Positions 28,345 to 37,300 of a stretch of DNA of 64,000 bases are shown one piece after another. Each line of letters starts with the position of its first letter. The first letter of the stretch is position 1. The stretch spans positions 36,460,305 to 36,524,304 of the forward strand of contig QVOM02000073.1 of assembly GCA_003586115.2 (NCBI GenBank), given 5' to 3'. Under the pieces are notes generated by a model. It was not told where the DNA came from. It did not search any database and saw nothing but the letters and a program-made list of their open reading frames with translations. This DNA comes from Salvator merianae. Its lineage: Eukaryota; Chordata; Lepidosauria; Squamata; Teiidae. The translations under genes and the position numbers were made by a program.

Positions 28345-31300
28345 TCCCCCCCCCCCCCCCGCCTGCCTGCCTATTTATTTAATAATTTTTATTGCATCCT
28401 TCATCAAAAGGTCCCAGGACAGGTCACAACATGAAAGGATAAAATATACAAAGCACTCTTAAAACATATTTAAAACATAACCCTCTCTCTCTGCCCAGCA
28501 GGAGTTGCAGAGTTACACATTACTCCCCACAAAAATTGCATAAGCAAACACAAACATAGGGTGTCCTGATGCTCACTAGCACGGTGCACCTGCATTTTGC
28601 AGAGGCCCTAGCAATCGGGAGCATCTGCAAATGCTTCTGATCACTACTAGCTGTGGCCAACTAAATTGTTGTCCATAGCGGTGCCAAGAGCAGTCTAGCT
28701 ACTTCTAGGTGCAAATGCTGCAGACCACAGCCCCAGTTACCATGACAGTGACCACTCATTTCCATGGTCACTGTCATGATGGGCGGCCAGCTTTTGCACT
28801 GTGAGTGCTGGAAGCCAGTTTCTGGGCTGTTCCAGCTCTCACAGTGTGGATGGTCACTGCACTGTGGGGACAGTTCCACTTTAGAATGGAATAATTATTC
28901 CATTCTAAGTTGGAAAGTGCAAAAAGACCCTTAGACTCCTCCTCAAAATGATAACTGATTTTTTCATGAAATTCAATGGGCAAAACAATATAACCCTGAT
29001 ATTATTAACTTGTGGCCTTCCAGGTAGTGGTGGTCGCCAGCTCCCACCCTGCCCAGTCAGCATGGCTAGTAGTCACAGACACTGGAAACTATAAACAGGT
29101 AGCATCTGGAAGGCCAAATTTCTCCTCCCCTGATTTATGCCAAAACTGGAAAAATTTGCTGGGTTCAGTCTGACCTGTCAGAAAATTATAATTTGGAAAA
29201 AAGCAACCATAGAGAATTCTGGAACTTCAGGGATCTCCTAAATGGTCAGCCAGTCCCTGAGCTGGTCACTCCACTAAATGCAGAGTTATCCCATAATTAC
29301 CTGTCGTTACCATCTATTGATTATGCATGCAACAACAGTATTCTTTCTTAATATATTTACTTGCTTGCATCGGCACAAGATATGTCAAGTTAGATTTAGT
29401 ATTCTGAGAATATAATCAGATGAGAACATTTACATTAATTTAGGGGCATTATATGTACATTATATTTGCAGAAAGCAAAATCAAAGTAGATGCAATTGAT
29501 CATGTCTGTGATCACACACAATAAATAAAGCATCTTAGAGGTAGCTCAGAGATGGCTTAGATAACGATTTGCAGATGAGATTGGTCACGTGCCAGTCTGC
29601 CTCTTCCCCCTCTTAAGAACAGTCTAGGCTAGAGAAGGAGGATCAAATATAGGGTGACAGTGAAGGCCACATGCTACTGTCTCTGAGGCTCTTTCTGCAC
29701 TTATGTGTATGTTATGCAACAGAGTAGGCTGCACCATGGAAAAAGTACCCTGTCCCAAGCTGGGACAGGTTGCGTCTGGAATGGGACAAAAACTCTACTT
29801 GGGCTTTCCGGTCTGGCCAGTTTTGTGGCGGATCTACTTCCAGTACTGGTGAAAAGTGTCCCCTGTAGTATTTCAGAACATAGGGGCATGCCATCCACAC
29901 AGGTCCATGGTCAAGTATAGTGGTGCTGGACCAGTTGTAGACCTTTTTAAAGCGTTCTACACCTATAGTGTGCTAGAGCACTATTTTCAGTGCTCTAGCC
30001 TAGTCCAGTCTTCATCCAATATGGACAAAGTGTGACTGGAATGATTGGGCCTTTGCCTAGTCCACACTAACATGTGAACTGCTGCCCCATATTCTGGAAT
30101 TCGTTCCAGAATAAGTGGCAGTGTGAAAAGGGCCTGAGGAGCTGTTTTTATTACGTGTGATTACAGCTAAAGAATGCTCATCAAGTATGTTTCTGATCCT
30201 CAAGTAGCTTACCTGACTCTTAACTTTTACAGCAATCTTGGTTCTTTCATTTTTGCCCTCATCCCATCCTTTCACACTGTCAATTCTCTTTCATTTTTAA
30301 AAAAATTAAGTTTTATTTTAAGATATATAAAACATGTATTTAACTTAACAGGGTATATTAATACCATATGTTGATTTTGTTCACATGTTGCCTTCTTTCT
30401 TCTTCAAAAGTTTCTTCTAAGTTTCATGTTTCTTGCCCCTCCTGATTTCTCAGTTTGTTTCTTCTTCTGACCTGCCTTTTTCCCTCTTTACTCATCAAAT
30501 CCAGCAATAACAAGTTTGTTTTCTAATTCTTGTAGAAAGTCGGTAAAGGGTTTCCAGTTTTTAGCAAAAGTATCAACTGTCTTGTTTCTCAGTACATTAG
30601 TCAAGTTGTCCATTTCAGCGAGATCCATCATTAATTCTCTTTCATTTTCCATAGACACTCTCCATTAAACACTTCCTTAAAATCAACCCAATTAATCTTC
30701 ATATCTTCATCTTTCACTCATTCTCCTGGTACACAGAAGCTATTAGAAATACCATTTGGGTATTATTTATTTATGTGTTTGACCACACGGCTTATCACTT
30801 TTGTCACAAGCATCCTTCTCTTGAGGGATGGTGAAAATTATGAATAATAAAATATTTTTTCTTTATGTTTCTGCCAGGGAGGAGCTGTTCCTTTGGCTAG
30901 GAAGCTGAAGGCTGTGCACACTGAGCTGAGAGTGTTCAACAAGCTGACCGAGCTGCAGATTGGGCTCCAGAATTATGAGAAGGCTCTGGAATTTGCCACC
31001 TTGGCAGTCAGGCTAAGTGTGGATATAGGTAGGCAAGAACTAAGAATGTATGACAGACAAACCTCTAAGTATAAAATACCTGCAAAGTCACAGCTGCACC
31101 AAACTAGATTTAAAATATACAAATAATAATTATTTAACTGTGTTAGGTGTTTTTTTTTGCTGAAACAAACAGTTGAAGATCCCACCACAGGACTGATTTC
31201 TTTTAGCTCTGTTCTGAGAAAGCAGCCTGTTTTACAGCAAAATGCATAGGCTTGCATTGACATCATGAGTCCTACCAGACAACTGTTTTCTTGTTTAAAG

Positions 31301-34300
31301 AATGGGGCACAGGCAGTAGGAAAAATGAATATATATGTTCTACGTCTTTGCCCAGATGAAGCCCCTCAGTACCTCAACCACAAATGATTTAATCAGGAGA
31401 CCAAAAAATATTTATAGGCAAATGCAACAGTATTGGCATTCTGTTAATGCTGTTGCAACTCTACCCATTTCAAGCTCCTACCCACATATTCTACCACCTT
31501 TTCAATATGGGTTCAGAATACCCTTCTGGGCATACGTATTCCTTCTACAGTTGTGTGTATTGATTTCCCCAGTTTCAGTGCACAGATAACCCCTCGATGC
31601 TAATCTATCTCTTCCTCCCTCCTTTCAGTTCTTAATAGAACAGGTTTATAGAACACTTATGGAAGAAGTTATGCACACAGCTTTCTAGTTTGTTCCGTAG
31701 TATGGCACCATCCACATACATCTCTGATAAGGCATCTCTTTTTCCATAATTCATCCTTTCTTGAAGGCACCCTCAAAATCCATAAGCACATCAGAAAGAG
31801 CCAGCACAGTGGATATTTAAGAACAGTTGTAGATTCAGCCTAGCTGATTGCACCACTCCCTCAAATTGTGAAACCAGATAGCTGTGTTGTTTCTGACTTT
31901 TATTTTTTTGCCTTGTCCCTTCCCCCTCTAGACCTGTTTATTTGCCTTTGAATAATGATTGGTTGACTGCCTGCAAATCCCATACCTCCTTTTCCTAAAT
32001 CTGTATTTTCTTCCCCTTTCTTTTCAGAAACCAGGTATTCAAAGCACACCCTTATTTTATTGACTTAATTTTTGAAACAAGGTACTTGTGTTGATTGTAA
32101 TATTAGTATTCCAAATGGCCTCCTCCTGATCTACCATTATGGCAGGCAAATCCACTCTCAGAACGAGGTACCTGGTCCTGGAACACATAGGGCCTTTTCT
32201 CACTGAGCTCCGTAGTCCGTTCTCAGTAGTTGGCTTCGGACCGGACAGGTTGGAGAACGCTGGCTGCCCTTCGCACTCCCAGCCAGAGGAAGGGACCCGA
32301 AGCCAACCAGCAGAGGGAACAGTGCGAATGGCAGCCACTAGTTCGGTACCGCACTCCATAACATCGAGCTCCGCTTCGTAACCAGAGGGCTCCTTACGGA
32401 GCCAGCTTCGTAACGGCAGCTAGGCTGCCATGCCCAAAGGGCTATCCCGGGCATGAAGCAGCGGACCCGGGTACGGAGCAGCGGACCGGGGTACGAAGCT
32501 TCGGACCACGCATGCACAGCTGCGCCAGCCACACCTGGCCGCCATTTCAAACGCCGACGGGAATGCGAAAGCACCGGGCCCGATATTTGCTCCATCGCAC
32601 AGGTCGGAATCAAGACAAGCTTTTTCTTGTCTAGCCTTACCCAGGATCAGGTACGAATCGGGTACGATGTGGTTTGGATCGGGTGAGGCGCGCGCCCGCG
32701 GCAGTGCGAAAGCTCCGTTCCAGCGAACAGACAAGAACGTTCCACCACCGTAGTGCGAAAAGGCCCATAGTCCCCATCATGCTCAATACTGTAAAAGCAC
32801 CCTGCTGGAAGGGCAGTTTTGTGGATCTACAGGACAGCTGTAGGCACAATATGAGTGACTGCATGGGAGAAAAGTGCCCCATGGTTGCCCCAGTGATCAC
32901 ACTGTTTCCTAGTGTGGATGTAGCCCGTGTTAAAAACAAGTGTGGAGCTTTGCTATCAGTCCTGTAGTTATTCATGGCAATTTTCTGACTTTCTTGAGAA
33001 GTAATGAACACGGGTGATCCTATGTGTTGAAAACAACACACTTTTAAAAAAACACATTGAAATGGATAACTGCCTCAGACATTGCCTCTTTTTATGGATG
33101 GAGAGCTTATCTTAATGAAAACTGGCATGAATTTATTCCAGTCAATTGATAATGACACAGATTCTAGGAGGTAAGGTTTTTCATCTGTACTGATAACAGC
33201 TTGAATCTATGGATAAGTGCACAGTTATTTAATGCACAGGATGTTATTGCATGTTCACTTCCTGAAGGGAATACATACACTGCTGTATTTGAAAAATTTG
33301 GGTAGTTATTTTTTTTTCTTTTTCTTTTTTTAAGGCAGAAGACAGCTGTGCTGCAGACACTGTAGGAGAAGGTTAAGGAAAGGAAATGATGTTACATTAG
33401 GCCAGGGGGTAGAATCTAGGGGGAAAGAAAGCATCCCAAATTTCTTCAGCTGTCATTCTTCAAGCTTGTATTTGTAAGAACTTAAGAAATGCCATACTGA
33501 ATTGAACTTGCGGTCCATCTCATTCAGCAGCCAGTTGTCACAATGGTAACCAGTTGTGTATGGAAGCCCACAAACAGGTTATAAGCACACACCTTGCCTG
33601 TTCACAGTCTCCCAGCAGCTGTACTTCAAAAGTGTACTGCCTCCAATGGATTCTTTTCTGAACTCACACAGCTACCATAGGTAGTAACCTGTGATGGCCC
33701 TGTCTTCCTTGACTATGTCCAAACCTCTTTTGAAGTCATTGAAGCTGGTGGCCAATCACATCTTGTGGCTGCAAATTTCAAAGTTTAAGTATGAACTCTG
33801 TGTGTGGGAAAAGCTTTTTTTTTCAGTCCTGGCTCTTCTAAAGTCCAGTTTCATTTGGTGATCCCTACTTCTGATGTTTTGGGAAGGAGAGAAAAACTTC
33901 TCCTTATCCATTCTGTCAACACCATACATAATTTTATATACTTCTTTCATGTTTGCTCTTACCTCTTTCCTAAAGTAAAAAAACCCAATTGTTTCAGTCT
34001 TGCCTTCTAAGAAAGTCCCTCTAGCCCTTTTACCATTTTCCTAATGGAGAAAATTAAAGGGAACACAAACTTTGCCAAAAGAAATGCAAGCAGATAGAAG
34101 GAGCTGAAAAGAGAAAATATGAGGCCCATACTGCCAGAATTATAAAAGTGGGACTTAAATAAATATAAATAAATAAAATTAAGGATATTAGAAGCAAGAA
34201 CAATGGGAGACCATGATTGCCCTGGAAAGTGAGGACACATCTTTGCCACAAATTTGGGACACTTTCGTTCCCCCTAGGTTCCACACCCTTGCCTAATGTA

Positions 34301-37300
34301 ACATCTGTTCCTTTGATTGTCTTGTGGCTGTGAATTTCAGAGTTCACTTCCAGTTTCTGAAGACTTTCTACTTTTTTTTTTTTTAACCTTCTATAGCTTC
34401 CATAGTCATTCATGCCAGCACTTCCGACCTAACCTTCATAGTTTATTTCTTAGGAATTCTTTATCACTGAGTGTTTATTATTGTTTTAAATAGCATCCAA
34501 GACTCCTGGAGTGTTTGCTCTCTCAATCTGTCTCTTCATCTTCCTTTTAACCAGTCTTCTCAATTTTGAGAAGTTTCCAATTTTCTACTTCTATGAATGT
34601 TGAGCTTTATAGAACTATCATCATTTCCTCAATAAGTTTAACTACGTTCACTTCCATAACCAAGTGCTGAGCATTATTTAAAGCTAAATCCAGGATTGTC
34701 TTTTTTGTGGTGGGTTCCTCAGCCACGCTCTGTAGCACACATTCATTTGCACTGTGTAAGAATTTTACCTCTTTGTAATGATTTGCGTAAAAATTTACCT
34801 AGACAATGTGGGTAATTGAAATTTCCTATTATTATAAGACTTCCTCTTTGGAATGGCTCTTTAATTTCCTTCTCCATCACAAGGTCTCTCTAAGTACCTT
34901 GGCTGAGGGGAGGCAGTTACATATTCTCAATGCTAATTTTGCTTTTCTGGGCTTCATGCAAAGGCAATTGGATTTAATGTTGTCTTTTACATAGTTGGCA
35001 GTGCCTCTTCCAGTCTGTCCTTCTCTGTTCTTCTGTATCCCATTGATTCTGTTCAGTTCATCAAGTTTCAATTATGCACAGGATGCTCTTTGTCTATAAA
35101 TAAATGAATCAGTCACCTGGATGATGTTCTTCTTTCTTTTTCAGGAGATCAGCTGCAGGAGCTGGTAGCGTTTCACCGTCTGGCAACAGTGTACTATTTT
35201 CTCCAGATATATGAAATGGCTGAAGACTGCTACCTGAGAGCCCTTTCTCTGCGCTCACCATTGTTGCAAGGTGCTCAGGAAGCAATGTATTATTCCAAAG
35301 TTTACTGTCGCCTGGGAGACCTGACCCTGAACAAATTAAAGGTGAGAGACAGCAGTCAATGACATTCACTGTGATGCATCTCACTAAAGGTCTGCAAGAG
35401 ACATTGGAGACATTGCCCTTTGTACTTTAGGGTGATGCATATGCCTTCCTCTGTCTTCTGCCTTAGTTTGGTACCAGTACCTGTTCATCCTTTCTGGATC
35501 AAAATTATGCCTTTTCATTGATTACGTGTTAAATGTGCAGCTTTGTAGCTTTGTTCTTCCATCACACTCTCAGCTGCTTTTGAACTATTTTCCTAATGTT
35601 TTGGAACCTTCATTTCCTCCTGCCAGGTTTTGTGGGGGCATCAGGAAAAAAATTATTTTGAAACTCTTCTCAGGGAGGCATGCTATAATGGAAGCTTATA
35701 TTTTTGAGACAGGCCAGTAGAATGAAAATGGTTTTTTCCTGCTGATTTTTCTTGCTTTTAATTTTTTCCTTGATCTTAATTTGCTTTTGCAGTGTCATCC
35801 ATTATCACATAGGTGGCAGATATACAACAGTGATAAAGATGTGCTGTTCATTTCCTGATTGATAATTACATCAAGTTTATTGTAATCAGAGGTTGCAATA
35901 AAAAACTAAATCAAACAGAAATCAGTTATCAGCAGAAACTCTATCATTCAGCTAAGAATTTTCAGATTCCTATGCATTTTAAAATATGCAGGTACAAAGA
36001 CTGCCATTTTGTAAGTAACTTGGGGAAATATATAAGCCAGCTAATGGGCAACACATTTTTGTTCAGTGCTTCTAGACTTGTCGTTTACTAACCCCGGGCA
36101 TATCCTCCTTATTTCTTCAAAAGGACAAAAAAGAATATAATGAATAATATCTTCTATTTATTCTGGGCCATAAAGTTATTGATAAACATCAGTATCTCTT
36201 TATCTGGCACTTTGAAAAGGTAGTCTATCATCTTCAGTCTGTACTATAACTTTCCCACTTGCAATATGTTAAAAAAGCACTTGTTTTGAATTTCTAAAAA
36301 AATGTTGTAACGCAACTTGAGACTTTAGGGTATAGAGTAGGATATGAACAGAGATGCATGCATGCATACATACATACATACATACATATGCACACACTGG
36401 AATGTGAATGTGCTGAAGTCAGAATTTGAAAGCATAGAACGGTAGACCTAGGTTAATCACTCCCTCCCATCTCTCCATCTTTTGTATACAAGTGCTGGTC
36501 TTCATTATGTGCTAGGATCTCCTAGGTCCTTTATCTGGACACCCAGAAAGCTATCAGGAAAATGCTGTGAACTCTCCCTTAGATTGCCCTTCAGAGTGGC
36601 ACAAGGGCTGTTCAGCATAGAATGCTGGTGCACATGATCATGCCAGATACAGGGAACAGCAAGGAGTAGACACAGCCTTAGAAACATCAAGCAAGTAATG
36701 TGAGAGAGACGTCTGTTTTTCTTAAACAAGAGGTAGAAGTGGGGGAAACCAACTGAACTTTTATAACCACAATATTCTACTCCATAAGCCAAGCAAAAAT
36801 CTTCTCTTTGCTCTAAAGTCTGAGTTCTCTAAGGAGGACAAGGACCGTCTCTGAAGGATATGCTGTGTGCATTGTGATTACTTGTTTCTATTGAAGTCAT
36901 AGTACAAACACCTTTCAGATGATTGGCCTTCTGATAAGAAAGTGTTTGTTGAATTACCAACATTTTATGACTCAAAGACAGTACTTGGCTAAAGCAATCC
37001 AGGGAGGCAGTGGCCGTGATCTGGGTAGGCAGCGGGTGCAGCAGAAGTCAAAGTGTGATCAGGGAGGGGAGGTTGAACTAAAGATCCATTCAGTGACACA
37101 CATACCCAGTTCAGCCTGCTATATACCTGCCCTATTAGCGGGATATGGTCCAGTAGCATCTCCCACAATTGCCCTCCCAGTTCAGTACAAACCAGGTTCG
37201 TATACAGGTGGCTTGGCATATCCCTAAAACACAGTTAATAGGGATAACTGATGACTGCATGGCATGGTAATGAGACTGGGACGGGGACATCTATTATCCT

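Larger units (their letters stand above)
26374..30877 (+). other. SH3TC2 intron 14
   Basis: 4.5 kb, mostly mobile DNA: elements at 26746-27100, 27517-27737, 27775-27972, 28558-28937, 29687-30134 and 30260-30720, plus a CT microsatellite. 28980-29520 shows nothing assignable. Confidence 0.75.
31029..35144 (+). other. SH3TC2 intron 15
   Basis: 4.1 kb. Holds a GC-rich palindromic element (32190-32766) and a long CR1-type LINE (33475-35085). 31030-32180 and 32770-33470 show nothing assignable. Confidence 0.75.
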
